From NCBI GenBank assembly GCA_964629335.1, contig CAZVRH010000001.1, forward strand, positions 1 through 64,000: 64,000 nt of DNA. The letters run 5' to 3'. Made by a program: the position numbers and the translations under genes. Under the pieces are notes generated by a model. That model worked only from the letters and a program-made list of their open reading frames with translations. It was not told where the DNA came from and did no database searches. Positions 32,979-42,124 of this stretch are shown piece after piece. This stretch comes from CACPJA01 sp964629335. Lineage in GTDB: Bacteria; Pseudomonadota; Gammaproteobacteria; Steroidobacterales; UBA11654. Position 1 is the stretch's first letter. Every line of letters begins with the position of its first letter.

Positions 32979-34432
32979 TTCTTGACCTCATTGATAATAT
33001 CAGGCTCCTGAAGATGCCAATCGGTCTCCAATTGATACTTGTGTGTAAAATTTAAAAGTTGATGCTCATGGAAATGTGGTGAAATTATCTGCATCCCAAA
33101 TGGAAGGCTATCAGCAAAACCGATAGGGTGTGAAATTGCTGGGAGCCCAGATAAATTTGCAGAAATAGTGTAGATATCATTCATATACATACTAACTGGG
33201 TCATCTATTTTTTCACCGAGCTTAAAGGCTGAAGTTTGAGTGGTTGGACCCATAATTGCATCAACGGTTTTAAAAGCAGTGACAAAGTCTTGATTAATTA
33301 ATTGCCTAACCTTCTGAGCTTTAAGATAGTAGGCATCATAATAACCCGCAGATAAAACGTAGGTTCCAGTAATGATTCTTCTCTTAACCTCTTGTCCAAA
33401 ACCTTCTTGTCTATTTGATTTGTAGAATTCATCTAAATCATCTGTTTTATTTGACCTGTGCCCAAATCTAATCCCGTCAAATCTTGCAAGGTTAGAGGAA
33501 CATTCGGCTGGTGCAACCACGTAATAGGTAGGGACAGAATATTTAATGTTTGGGAGGCTTATCTCTTTGAATTCTACTCCAAGCTTCTTATAAACTTCCA
33601 AACAGTTTGAAACCAGATTCTGATAGTTAGCATCTATACTTCCATCAAAAAATTCTTTTGGCAAACCAACTGTTTTACCGGAAAGATCATTGTCTAAATG
33701 TTTTGTGTACTGTGGAACTTCTTCCGGAGAAGATGTGGAATCATAAGGATCAAACCCGGCCATCAATTCAAGAAACATAGCCGCATCCTCAGCTGTAATA
33801 GATAAGATGCCTGCTTGATCTAGACTGGATGCAAAAGCAATCATCCCATATCTAGAGCATCTGCCATAAGTTGGCTTGAGCCCAGTTATACCCGTGAATG
33901 CTGCGGGCTGCCTGATAGAACCTCCAGTATCTGTACCCAGGGCTATAGGAGCTAGGCCTGCTGCAACTGCTGCTGCTGATCCACCCGATGAACCGCCCGG
34001 GGTTCTTTTTATGTCCCATGGGTTTTTAACTTCACCAAAAAAACTGGTCTCGTTAGAGGATCCCATCGCAAACTCATCCATATTGGTTTTACCTAATAGG
34101 GTCATGCCGCCATCTTTTAAATTCTTCACCACAGTTGCATCGTATGGAGGAATAAAATTCTCTAGCATCTTGGAGCCGCATGTAGTCAGAACTCCTTCCG
34201 TACAAAAAATATCCTTAACCGCACAGGGGATTCCTGCTAAAGGCTGCTCTTCGTCTGACCTGCTATTATTGGGATCTGAGATGGTATCTGTTTTAGTAAT
34301 ATAGGCATTGATTTTAGGGTCTATCGCATCGATCCTTGCTTGATAGATTTTGACTATCTCTTGAGTATTTACCTCTCCTGAATTAAGCATCCCCTTTAAT
34401 TGCTTTACCGTATAACGCTCCACGTCACTCAA
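32975..34432 (-). CDS. gatA: Asp-tRNA(Asn)/Glu-tRNA(Gln) amidotransferase subunit A
   Basis: This 485-aa amidase-signature enzyme supplies ammonia from glutamine to GatB. The Ser-cisSer-Lys triad is visible: Lys in AVKDIF, and Ser residues in TPGGSSGGSAAAVAAGLAP and TDTGGSIRQP. Length matches family norms. It overlaps gatC by 8 nt and gatB by 4 nt. Confidence 0.97.
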   Translation of the reverse strand: MSDVERYTVKQLKGMLNSGEVNTQEIVKIYQARIDAIDPKINAYITKTDTISDPNNSRSDEEQPLAGIPCAVKDIFCTEGVLTTCGSKMLENFIPPYDATVVKNLKDGGMTLLGKTNMDEFAMGSSNETSFFGEVKNPWDIKRTPGGSSGGSAAAVAAGLAPIALGTDTGGSIRQPAAFTGITGLKPTYGRCSRYGMIAFASSLDQAGILSITAEDAAMFLELMAGFDPYDSTSSPEEVPQYTKHLDNDLSGKTVGLPKEFFDGSIDANYQNLVSNCLEVYKKLGVEFKEISLPNIKYSVPTYYVVAPAECSSNLARFDGIRFGHRSNKTDDLDEFYKSNRQEGFGQEVKRRIITGTYVLSAGYYDAYYLKAQKVRQLINQDFVTAFKTVDAIMGPTTQTSAFKLGEKIDDPVSMYMNDIYTISANLSGLPAISHPIGFADSLPFGMQIISPHFHEHQLLNFTHKYQLETDWHLQEPDIINEVKK

Positions 34433-34712
34433 TCACTTTAGGGACTTTATAAAAACCACTTTCTGTATGCTCTGTATTTTTTTGATAATCATCTCTTCGA
34501 TCAAACTCAGAAACTTCATCTGCCCTTAATCTTTGAGTCATATCTAGCGGATGAGCCATCGGCAAGATGTCACCATCTTCCACGTCTTGAAGTTCTTGAA
34601 TCATGTTCAAAATAGATTGCATTTGTTCTAAAAAAACAGCTTTTTCTTTGTCTTCCAGTTGGAGTTTTGAAAGATTACAGAGGTGCTCGATGTCTGATTT
34701 TTTGATACTCAT
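34425..34712 (-). CDS. gatC: Asp-tRNA(Asn)/Glu-tRNA(Gln) amidotransferase subunit C
   Basis: This is the 95-aa GatC, the small belt subunit that wraps GatA and GatB. It has the usual start SDIEHLCNLSKLQL, the MQSILNMIQELQDV helix, a middle DGDILPMAHPLDMTQRLRAD and the C-terminal FYKVPKVIE. It heads the gatCAB operon, divergent from mreB with a 108-nt gap, the same arrangement as in pseudomonads. Confidence 0.95.
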   Translation of the reverse strand: MSIKKSDIEHLCNLSKLQLEDKEKAVFLEQMQSILNMIQELQDVEDGDILPMAHPLDMTQRLRADEVSEFDRRDDYQKNTEHTESGFYKVPKVIE

Positions 34713-34820
34713 AACGAAGGACTAAAAAATATATAAGGTTATGATAACTTCCTGTTGCTCAAAATCCTACTCGTTGTTAGAGTATCCCTTCTACCTTAAT
34801 TTTTTTTTAACGGTTAAATA

Positions 34821-35864
34821 GTGATTAAAAACATTTTCGGATACTTCTCTAATGATCTGTCAATAGATCTAGGAACAGCCAATACATTGGTCTATGCCAG
34901 GGGTAAGGGTGTGGTGTTGAACGAACCTTCAGTGGTAGCACTTAGAAGCGAGAATGGCAAACCAACTAAGACCGTGGTAGCTGTGGGCACAAATGCAAAA
35001 GCCATGCTTGGAAGAACCCCGGGCAGTATCGAAGCTATTAGACCACTAAAAGATGGGGTGATTGCAGATTTCATAGTCACCGAGGCCATGTTGCAAGCCT
35101 TTATTAAGAAAGCTCACGGATCAAGATATTTTAGACCAAATCCCAGGGTTTTGGTCTGTGTGCCATATGGCTCAACTCAGGTTGAACGTCGAGCAATCAG
35201 AGAGTCAGCCGAAGGTGCGGGAGCTAGAAAGGTTTTTTTAATTGAAGAGCCCATGGCTGCTGCAATTGGTGCTGGACTTCCGGTTCATGAGGCGAGAGGA
35301 TCAATGGTCGTGGATATTGGCGGTGGAACATCAGAGATAGCTGTTCTCTCTCTTAATGGTATTGTCTATGGTAATTCTGTAAAAATAGGGGGAGATACAT
35401 TCGATGAAGCAATAATTAACTTCATAAGAAGGAATTATGGAATCTTAATTGGTGAAGCCACAGCTGAAAAAATTAAACATGAAATAGGGAGCGCATACCC
35501 TGGAGATGCGGTAAGTGAAATCTCTGTAAAAGGTAGAAATTTATCAGAAGGGGTACCGAGAACATTTACTTTGAACAGCAATGAGATCCTTGATGCATTG
35601 CAAGAGCCACTCCAAGCTATCGCTAATGCACTCAAGTCAGCACTAGAGCAAACTCCGCCTGAACTAGGTTCAGATATTGCTGAACGAGGTATAGTGCTCA
35701 CTGGCGGAGGAGCATTATTGAATAACATAGAAAAACTATTGGCTGAAGAAACTGGCCTTCCCGTTCTTCTTGCAGATAATCCCTTAACCTGTGTTGCAAG
35801 AGGCGGGGGCAGAATAATTGAAATTTTTGATCAGAAAGGCACTGATATTTTTGATTTGAATTGA
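34821..35864 (+). CDS. mreB: Rod-shape actin homolog MreB
   Basis: This 347-aa actin-like ATPase organises lateral wall synthesis under the inner membrane. It starts with the amphipathic FGYFSNDLSIDLGTANTLVY. It has the phosphate loops VDIGGGTSEIAVLS and LTGGGALLNNIEKLLAEETGLPV. The start is GTG 34821. It leads the nine-gene envelope cluster through lipB. Confidence 0.97.
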   Translation: MIKNIFGYFSNDLSIDLGTANTLVYARGKGVVLNEPSVVALRSENGKPTKTVVAVGTNAKAMLGRTPGSIEAIRPLKDGVIADFIVTEAMLQAFIKKAHGSRYFRPNPRVLVCVPYGSTQVERRAIRESAEGAGARKVFLIEEPMAAAIGAGLPVHEARGSMVVDIGGGTSEIAVLSLNGIVYGNSVKIGGDTFDEAIINFIRRNYGILIGEATAEKIKHEIGSAYPGDAVSEISVKGRNLSEGVPRTFTLNSNEILDALQEPLQAIANALKSALEQTPPELGSDIAERGIVLTGGGALLNNIEKLLAEETGLPVLLADNPLTCVARGGGRIIEIFDQKGTDIFDLN

Positions 35865-35901
35865 TTGTCTTCAAAATCAATAATAACGGACGAGACTAAA
35901 A

Positions 35902-36741
35902 ATGCCGTTAAACCCACAACAAAGAATAAATAGGTTTGAAAAAAACTTCTCCTCATATAGGTTAATTTTCGTCGTAATTTTATCCTGTGTCTTGATGTAT
36001 CAAGATTATCAGAGAACCTACACAGAGGAGCTAAGAACTTACCTTTCTGCAGCTCTATACCCGATTCAATATCTAGTTAACCTACCCAGAAAAATTGGCA
36101 AGAGTGTGTATGGAAAATTTTTGGATAAAGAGCAAATTATCAATGAAAATAATAAATTAAAAGAAGAAAATTTAAATCTAAGAATAGAGGCACAGAAAGT
36201 TTATAGCTTAGAATCTGAAAATAAGGGGCTGCGTGAAATAATTAATATTGAACCTAGACCAATCGATAGTTCAATATTTGCAGAAATTATTTCGATAAAC
36301 CCAATACCAAATAACCATCAAATCTTAATCAACAAAGGAAGCAGAGACGGCACTAAAATAGGCTCAACAGTGATAGATTCAACTGGTATTGTAGGCCACA
36401 TCATTCGTGATCAAATTTTTGCATCCGAAGTCTTGCTCGTTACTGACCTGGAGCATGCCATTCCAGTTGAAATTGTCAGAACTCAGCAGAGAACAATAGC
36501 CGTAGGGACCGGTGATTATAATAAGCTTAGGATTAACAGCCTTGCTACTGATGCTGATATTAAGCAGGACGATGTAGTTGTGACATCGGGTTTAGGCGGT
36601 CGTTATCCGAAAGGTTGGCCCATTGGGACCGTAAAAGAAATTACAAGCACAGTTGGCAATTCTTACCTAGAAATTGATATTACACCTTTTGCGGACTTAA
36701 CAACGATCAATCAAGTCTGGATTTTGACACAAGGCAATTAG
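35902..36741 (+). CDS. mreC: Rod-shape-determining protein MreC
   Basis: This 279-aa bitopic protein has one N-terminal membrane segment (YRLIFVVILSCVLMYQDY), a periplasmic coiled coil (KEQIINENNKLKEENLNLRIEAQ) and the beta-barrel MreC domain (INKGSRDGTKIGSTVIDSTGIVG; VTSGLGGRYPKGWPIGTV). It scaffolds PBP2/RodA with MreD. It lies 37 nt after mreB. Confidence 0.95.
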   Translation: MPLNPQQRINRFEKNFSSYRLIFVVILSCVLMYQDYQRTYTEELRTYLSAALYPIQYLVNLPRKIGKSVYGKFLDKEQIINENNKLKEENLNLRIEAQKVYSLESENKGLREIINIEPRPIDSSIFAEIISINPIPNNHQILINKGSRDGTKIGSTVIDSTGIVGHIIRDQIFASEVLLVTDLEHAIPVEIVRTQQRTIAVGTGDYNKLRINSLATDADIKQDDVVVTSGLGGRYPKGWPIGTVKEITSTVGNSYLEIDITPFADLTTINQVWILTQGN

Positions 36742-36766
36742 AAATGAAGCTGCCATTGGAAGAGTT

Positions 36767-37249
36767 ATGAGTAGAAACATTAAAAATTTATTATTTATCT
36801 GGAGCGTGATTCTGCTCTCTATGGTTCTCACCATAATACCTCTTCCTGATGCAATTAACTCTTTTAGGCTCCCATGGCTAATGATGGCGGTTATATATTT
36901 TTCTATATTTAACGTATCTCTTATCGGCGTAATCTCTGCTTGGCTCTCAGGTCTCATACTTGACCTTCTAACAGGAGGATTAATGGGTGAAAATGCAATG
37001 ATTCTGGCTGTACTGTCTTATCTATCCTATCGATTTAGATTTCAAATAAGGGTTTATCCTATTTGGCAAATCATGGCGGTTGTTTTAATTCTTTTATCGT
37101 TTGGTGAATTGTTATCAATATGGATTCAAGGGGTTAGTGGCAACATGCATTTTGCTATTACCGCATGGATCAACATAGCAATTGCTGTAATTCTATGGCC
37201 AATATTCATGGGCATTATTCAAAAAATGGAATCTATATTTTTATCTTAA
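36767..37249 (+). CDS. mreD: Rod-shape-determining protein MreD
   Basis: This 160-aa integral membrane protein has about five hydrophobic segments and the MreD pattern (LPWLMMAVIYFSIFN; GLILDLLTGGLMGENAMILAVLSYL). GGAAGAG lies a few bases before ATG 36767. Its position between mreC and mrdA supports the call. Confidence 0.92.
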   Translation: MSRNIKNLLFIWSVILLSMVLTIIPLPDAINSFRLPWLMMAVIYFSIFNVSLIGVISAWLSGLILDLLTGGLMGENAMILAVLSYLSYRFRFQIRVYPIWQIMAVVLILLSFGELLSIWIQGVSGNMHFAITAWINIAIAVILWPIFMGIIQKMESIFLS

Positions 37250-37259
37250 AAAGAGCGAC

Positions 37260-39110
37260 ATGGAATTTAAATCTTCTAACACTCAACAAACTGAAAAAGA
37301 AATTTTTCTCTCTCGGATTCTGTTCTGCTCGATAGCTATACTTATTCTTGCCAGTATTATTTTTACTCGTCTATTTTATTTGATGGTCATTGAAACAGAC
37401 GACTATAAGCTCAGATCCTTAAATAACACTATCAGAACTCAAGCAATGCCAGCTACAAGGGGCTTAATTTTTGATAGGAACGGAAATATATTGGCAAGCA
37501 GTCAACCCATTTTTCAATTGGAGATGATCCCAGAGCAAGTAATTAATATAGAAACGACTCTAGCTGAGTTAGTGGAACTTGGTTTGATTGCTGAAAATAA
37601 TATAAACAATATTAAAAAAAGAATAGATAAAAATTTACAATTCAAGAGCATAGTTCTAAAAAGAAACCTGACAGACACTGAAGTTGCTATTTTTGCAAAC
37701 AATCGAATTAACTTTAAAGGAATCGATATTAGATCTAGATTATCTAGATATTATCCAAGAGGAGAGGCTTTCGCTCATGCCCTAGGTTATGTTGGCTCGA
37801 TATCAAGCGCTGATTATTCTAGATTCGACCCCACTTTTTATACCGGCAAGGAACAAATTGGTAAAACCTCAATTGAAAGAAACTTTGAGCATTATCTTAG
37901 AGGTCAACCAGGCAGTCAGAAACTATTGGTTAATGTCAGAGGAAGAGTTATGGAAAGCATTAGTGAGAAACCCTTCCAGCCTGGTAATAACCTCATATTA
38001 ACTATTGATAGCAATCTTCAAGAAGTTGCTTATAAGGCAATGGGGGATCAAAAAGGAGCCGTGGTTATTTTAGATGCATCGAATGGAGAAATTTTAGTCA
38101 TGCTCAGCACACCTTCCTTTGATCCGAATTTATTAAGTATCGGATTAAGCCAAAATGAGTTTAATGCTTTGACTAAAAATAAACATAGACCTTTATTCAA
38201 CAGAGCTATTGCTGGCCAGTATCCCCCCGGATCAACTATTAAACCTATGCTCGCTTTGGGAGCTCTTGAAATGGGAATAGTTGAGCCAGATGTTTATATG
38301 CCTTGTGAGGGAAAATTCTTTCTTCCTAATTACTCACGTCCATTCAATGACTGGGAGACCCACGGTTCGGTTAATGTTGTTAGAGCCATCCAAGCCTCTT
38401 GTGATGTTTATTTCTATGAACTGGCAAATAAAATGGGAATTGAGAAAATGAGTCTCTTTTTAAAGAATTTTAATTTAGGAGAGTCGACCAAGATTGATAT
38501 TGATTCTGAAAAAAAGGGTGTGATTCCTAATAGAGAATGGAAGAGGAATAATTTTAATTCCAGAGAAAATCAAAGTTGGTATCAAGGAGAAACTATAATT
38601 GCCGGTATTGGTCAGGGGTATATGCTAGCCACTCCCCTTCAACTGGCAGTAGCAACCTCCATAATTGCTAATAAAGGAAGCGCTCATAAACCACATCTAT
38701 TGAAAGCTATTGAAAACAAAAACTCAGGAGAGAATGAGTATATAACATCAGAGGAAATTAATTATCTTGAAAATATTAACGAAGAAAACTGGGATCTCAT
38801 ACATCAAGGAATGGTTGCTGTGGTCAATGAAAGAAGAGGCACAGCTTATGGGGTTTTTCCTGAAAATTCTCCAATCGCAGGAAAAACGGGGAGCTCTCAA
38901 GTTTTTAGCATGGATAAAGCAAGCGGAGATGAACTCCCTTTAGAGCTTAGAGACCATGGCTTATTTATTGGTTTCTCACCTTTGGATAAACCTGAAATTA
39001 TTGTGGCCATCATAGTTGAGAATGGAGGTGGAGGCAGAGTATCTGCGGCCCCCGTTGCTGAAAAAATATTTAACGCGTATTTGGCAAAGAGCTTACAAAA
39101 TGCAAATTGA
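37260..39110 (+). CDS. mrdA: Penicillin-binding protein 2 (elongasome transpeptidase)
   Basis: This is a 616-aa class B PBP. It has one N-terminal membrane anchor (FCSIAILILASIIFTRLFYL) and a pedestal domain (RLSRYYPRGEAFAHALGYVG). The transpeptidase domain has S325-T-I-K328 (PPGSTIKPM), the SCD motif near residue 380 and K542-T-G544. It cross-links peptidoglycan with RodA during rod elongation and is the target of mecillinam-like beta-lactams in this family. rodA overlaps its 3' end. Confidence 0.97.
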   Translation: MEFKSSNTQQTEKEIFLSRILFCSIAILILASIIFTRLFYLMVIETDDYKLRSLNNTIRTQAMPATRGLIFDRNGNILASSQPIFQLEMIPEQVINIETTLAELVELGLIAENNINNIKKRIDKNLQFKSIVLKRNLTDTEVAIFANNRINFKGIDIRSRLSRYYPRGEAFAHALGYVGSISSADYSRFDPTFYTGKEQIGKTSIERNFEHYLRGQPGSQKLLVNVRGRVMESISEKPFQPGNNLILTIDSNLQEVAYKAMGDQKGAVVILDASNGEILVMLSTPSFDPNLLSIGLSQNEFNALTKNKHRPLFNRAIAGQYPPGSTIKPMLALGALEMGIVEPDVYMPCEGKFFLPNYSRPFNDWETHGSVNVVRAIQASCDVYFYELANKMGIEKMSLFLKNFNLGESTKIDIDSEKKGVIPNREWKRNNFNSRENQSWYQGETIIAGIGQGYMLATPLQLAVATSIIANKGSAHKPHLLKAIENKNSGENEYITSEEINYLENINEENWDLIHQGMVAVVNERRGTAYGVFPENSPIAGKTGSSQVFSMDKASGDELPLELRDHGLFIGFSPLDKPEIIVAIIVENGGGGRVSAAPVAEKIFNAYLAKSLQNAN

Positions 39111-40212
39111 TCAATTCAAATTGAAAAACCCAGATATTATTGCTGATCGAGCACATATTGATATGCCACTTCTATCAGCTTTTTTAGTCATTTTCATAAT
39201 TAGTGGGGTAGCGATTTTTAGTGCATCCAATGGAAATATTAGCTTTTTAATTGATCATTCCACAAAAATTATAGTTTCGATCATTGCCATGATCATAGCT
39301 GCTCAAATAAAGCCCATGGATTATATGCGGATAGCGCCTTGGCTTTATTTTATCTGCATCGTGCTTCTCATCTTAGTTTTGGTGATTGGAGAAACAAGAA
39401 ATAATGCAACAAGATGGCTTAGCTTAGGTATAACCTTCCAACCTTCTGAATTGATGAAAATTGCTATGCCTCTAATGATTGCCAGATACATCTCTAATGG
39501 AACTCTGCCGGTAAAGAATCTTTCAATTATAATTTCATTATTTATTGTGCTATTCCCAACAGTGATGATTTTATTGCAACCCGATCTTGGTACCTCTGTT
39601 TTAATTGCTTTCTCTGGTCTAGTGATTATTTTTTTATCAGGCATTAAAAAAAGATACATACTCTCTGGCTTACTCGTCTTTATTGCAAATCTACCTCTAA
39701 TTTGGAAGTACATACATCCGTTTCAGCAAAATAGAATTCTTACCTTTTTAAACCCAGAACAAGATCCATTGGGAGCTGGGTATCATATTATCCAATCAAA
39801 AATTGCAATTGGTTCTGGAGGGTTGTTTGGTAAAGGTTGGATGAATGGTACCCAAGGTCAGCTTGACTTCTTGCCCGAAACCACGACTGATTTTATTTTT
39901 TCCATACTGGCTGAAGAGTTTGGTCTCATAGGTATCTCAATTGTAATTATTATTTATTTATACATTGTTGCTAGAGGGCTTTTAATCGCGATAAACTCAC
40001 AGGATCTTTTTTCTCGATTGCTAGCTTCAAGTATTAGCCTTACCTTCTTTATTTATGTTTTCGTAAATATGGGTATGACCACTGGAATACTTCCTGTCGT
40101 TGGAGTGCCTTTGCCACTTATAAGCAAAGGGGGAACGTCAAGTGTCACCTTAATGATTGGTTTAGGTATTCTGATGTCAATAAGAACCCATAAACGTTTG
40201 GTAACGAAATGA
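39100..40212 (+). CDS. rodA: Peptidoglycan glycosyltransferase RodA
   Basis: This is a SEDS-family glycosyltransferase that polymerises lipid II with PBP2. I place the start at ATG 39100 (MQIDQFKLK), overlapping mrdA by 11 nt, because this gives 370 aa, the E. coli length; the frame stays open upstream to 39016 but that part lies inside mrdA. Family blocks include WLSLGITFQPSELMKIAMP, LQPDLGTSV and the C-terminal GVPLPLISKGGTSSVTLMIGLGI. It has about ten membrane segments. It overlaps mltB by 4 nt. Confidence 0.95.
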   Translation: MQIDQFKLKNPDIIADRAHIDMPLLSAFLVIFIISGVAIFSASNGNISFLIDHSTKIIVSIIAMIIAAQIKPMDYMRIAPWLYFICIVLLILVLVIGETRNNATRWLSLGITFQPSELMKIAMPLMIARYISNGTLPVKNLSIIISLFIVLFPTVMILLQPDLGTSVLIAFSGLVIIFLSGIKKRYILSGLLVFIANLPLIWKYIHPFQQNRILTFLNPEQDPLGAGYHIIQSKIAIGSGGLFGKGWMNGTQGQLDFLPETTTDFIFSILAEEFGLIGISIVIIIYLYIVARGLLIAINSQDLFSRLLASSISLTFFIYVFVNMGMTTGILPVVGVPLPLISKGGTSSVTLMIGLGILMSIRTHKRLVTK

Positions 40213-41228
40213 ATGCAGTACAACTTAAAACACTAACAATTTTTTTATTATTATTTTTTTTCTCTTTCTCTCTCTTTGCAGAAGATATGCACAACTCTGC
40301 CTATGATATAAAGATTGCTAAATCTGAACTTATGAATGAATTAATTAGAGATCATGGCTTTGATGAGCAATACATAAGCAATGTTTTCAATGAAGCCAAA
40401 TTCTTACCTGAATTAATTGAATCAATCTCGAGACCTGCTGAAAAAACAAAGACCTGGCAAGAGTACCGGGCCATTTTTCTTACACCAAAAAGAATTGCCG
40501 CAGGTGTTCTGTTTGCTAACCAACATAAAGCGTTGCTAAATCGTGCGGAACAAGAATTAGGTGTACCCAGAAAAATCCTGCTTGGCATTTTAGGAGTTGA
40601 AACGTTTTTTGGTAATATTCAAGGGCGTTATAAGGTCATAGATTCTTTATACACATTAGCAATCGGTTACCCGCCTAGAAGTGAGTTTTTCAGACAGGAG
40701 CTCATTAATCTTTTTTACTTATGTCGGGAACAAGACCTCTCGATTTCTAGCATCAAAGGATCATACGCCGGGGCTATGGGTGCGCCTCAATTTATTGCGT
40801 CAAGTTACAGAAACTATGCTGTTGATGGGGATGGTGATGGTAAAATTAATTTATTTGATTCATGGGACGATGTTTTAATGAGTATTGGTAATTATCTGAA
40901 CAGAAATGGTTGGGATACATCAAAAAATATCATGACTGAGGTAATCATTGATGCCGAGCAAAGGCAGCAATTGTTATCCAGCACGACTAAGCCTAAAGGC
41001 AATCTTAAAGACTTGATAGCACTCGGTATTGCTCTCGACTCCGAATTAGAGCAAACTCAAAAGGCCCAACTTATTTATCTTGAAGGTGAAGAGCATAAAA
41101 ACAATGCGATTGTAGGTCTTCATAATTTCTATGTTGTAACGACTTATAATAGAAATGTGATGTATGCACTTGCTGTCATAGAGTTAGGTGAATCAATAGA
41201 AACAATTCTATCCGCAGATGTATTTTAG
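40209..41228 (+). CDS. mltB: Lytic murein transglycosylase B (non-lipoprotein form)
   Basis: This 339-aa family 103-type lytic transglycosylase cleaves the MurNAc-GlcNAc bond, forming anhydroMurNAc. The catalytic Glu is in ILGVETFFGNIQGRYKVID. GAMGAPQFIASSYRNYAVDGDGDGKINLFDS contains the EF-hand-like calcium loop of MltB. It has an ordinary signal peptide (IFLLLFFFSFSLFA, then EDM) and no lipobox, so it is probably soluble in the periplasm rather than outer-membrane anchored. ATGA overlap with rodA; overlaps rlpA by 11 nt. Confidence 0.94.
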   Translation: MNAVQLKTLTIFLLLFFFSFSLFAEDMHNSAYDIKIAKSELMNELIRDHGFDEQYISNVFNEAKFLPELIESISRPAEKTKTWQEYRAIFLTPKRIAAGVLFANQHKALLNRAEQELGVPRKILLGILGVETFFGNIQGRYKVIDSLYTLAIGYPPRSEFFRQELINLFYLCREQDLSISSIKGSYAGAMGAPQFIASSYRNYAVDGDGDGKINLFDSWDDVLMSIGNYLNRNGWDTSKNIMTEVIIDAEQRQQLLSSTTKPKGNLKDLIALGIALDSELEQTQKAQLIYLEGEEHKNNAIVGLHNFYVVTTYNRNVMYALAVIELGESIETILSADVF

Positions 41229-42039
41229 TCGTAACACAATAAATGTATCGATTTTAATGGTTACTCTTTTGGTTTCTAGCTGCTCTGTGCAAAATAATTT
41301 CTCTGGTCCAAAAATGAGCAAAAAAGAAGTAACTGAGATATTAAATGATGGATGCACCATCAAACGAAACACAAGAGAAACTTATCGCATCAATGGCAAA
41401 AGATACAGAACTCTGTCTTCAAGCAAGGGATATAAAAAAAGAGGGGTTGCTTCTTGGTATGGATCTCAATTTAATGGGAAGGCAACGGCTTGTGGGGAAC
41501 AATACGATATGTATAAATACACCGCTGCACACAAAACATTACCCTTGCCCTCCTATGTTAACGTCAAAAATCTAACCAATGGTAAATCTGTCATTGTCAA
41601 AATTAATGACAGAGGTCCATTTGTCGATAATCGGATTATTGATCTATCTTATGCTGCTGCAAAAAAAATTGACATGCTGTCTGCAGGCACTGCTTTTGTA
41701 AGAGTCGTCAATGTTTCAGAAGAGGAAGCAGCTCAAGCAATAAAGAAAAATACTAGGGGTATATTTTCAACAAATATTTTTGAAAAGATTGTTACCAGAA
41801 ATAAAAATAAAATTATCATGCAAGTAGGAGCATTCACTAATGAAGATGGTGCTCAAGAGCTCAAGAAGCAAATTAAAAATCTAGGGGTTAAATCAGCTTT
41901 CATCGATAAAACAAGATCCGGAACTAGAATTTTTTACAGGGTTCGAATTGGTCCCATCAGGACAGTGGAAAACTATGAAGAAATTATCAGTAAATTGACT
42001 TCATTGAACCTTGATATCAACTTAATTTCACAAAAATAA
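41218..42039 (+). CDS. rlpA: RlpA septal-ring lytic transglycosylase, lipoprotein
   Basis: This 273-aa lipoprotein has the lipobox LLVSSC at residues ~18-23. It has the double-psi beta-barrel domain GVASWYGSQFNGKATACGEQYD...NDRGPFVDNRIIDLS and a C-terminal SPOR domain (KIIMQVGAFTNEDGAQELKKQIKNLG) that binds denuded glycans. In pseudomonads RlpA cleaves naked glycan strands at the septum and cell ends. It starts 11 nt inside mltB. Confidence 0.94.
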   Translation: MYFSRNTINVSILMVTLLVSSCSVQNNFSGPKMSKKEVTEILNDGCTIKRNTRETYRINGKRYRTLSSSKGYKKRGVASWYGSQFNGKATACGEQYDMYKYTAAHKTLPLPSYVNVKNLTNGKSVIVKINDRGPFVDNRIIDLSYAAAKKIDMLSAGTAFVRVVNVSEEEAAQAIKKNTRGIFSTNIFEKIVTRNKNKIIMQVGAFTNEDGAQELKKQIKNLGVKSAFIDKTRSGTRIFYRVRIGPIRTVENYEEIISKLTSLNLDINLISQK

Positions 42040-42047
42040 GATTTTCA

Positions 42048-42076
42048 ATGTCATACCTATGTTGAACATATATAAT
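42048..42076 (+). promoter_or_regulatory. Sigma-70-like promoter candidate for dacA
   Basis: ATGTCA (42048-42053; 4/6 match to TTGACA), a 17-bp spacer and an exact TATAAT (42071-42076) precede dacA ATG by 48 nt. This 85-nt gap is the only sizeable break in the mreB-lipB cluster, so an internal promoter makes sense. Confidence 0.4.
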
Positions 42077-42124
42077 AAAGTTCAGTCAATTAAGACCCTC
42101 TAAAAGAACTAAAAATTTGATTAA

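Noticed and set aside
33876..34304. 142-aa open frame opposite gatA
   Set aside because: It is an antisense shadow of the conserved amidase-signature region, rich in Pro/Ser/Val as expected from the complementary strand.
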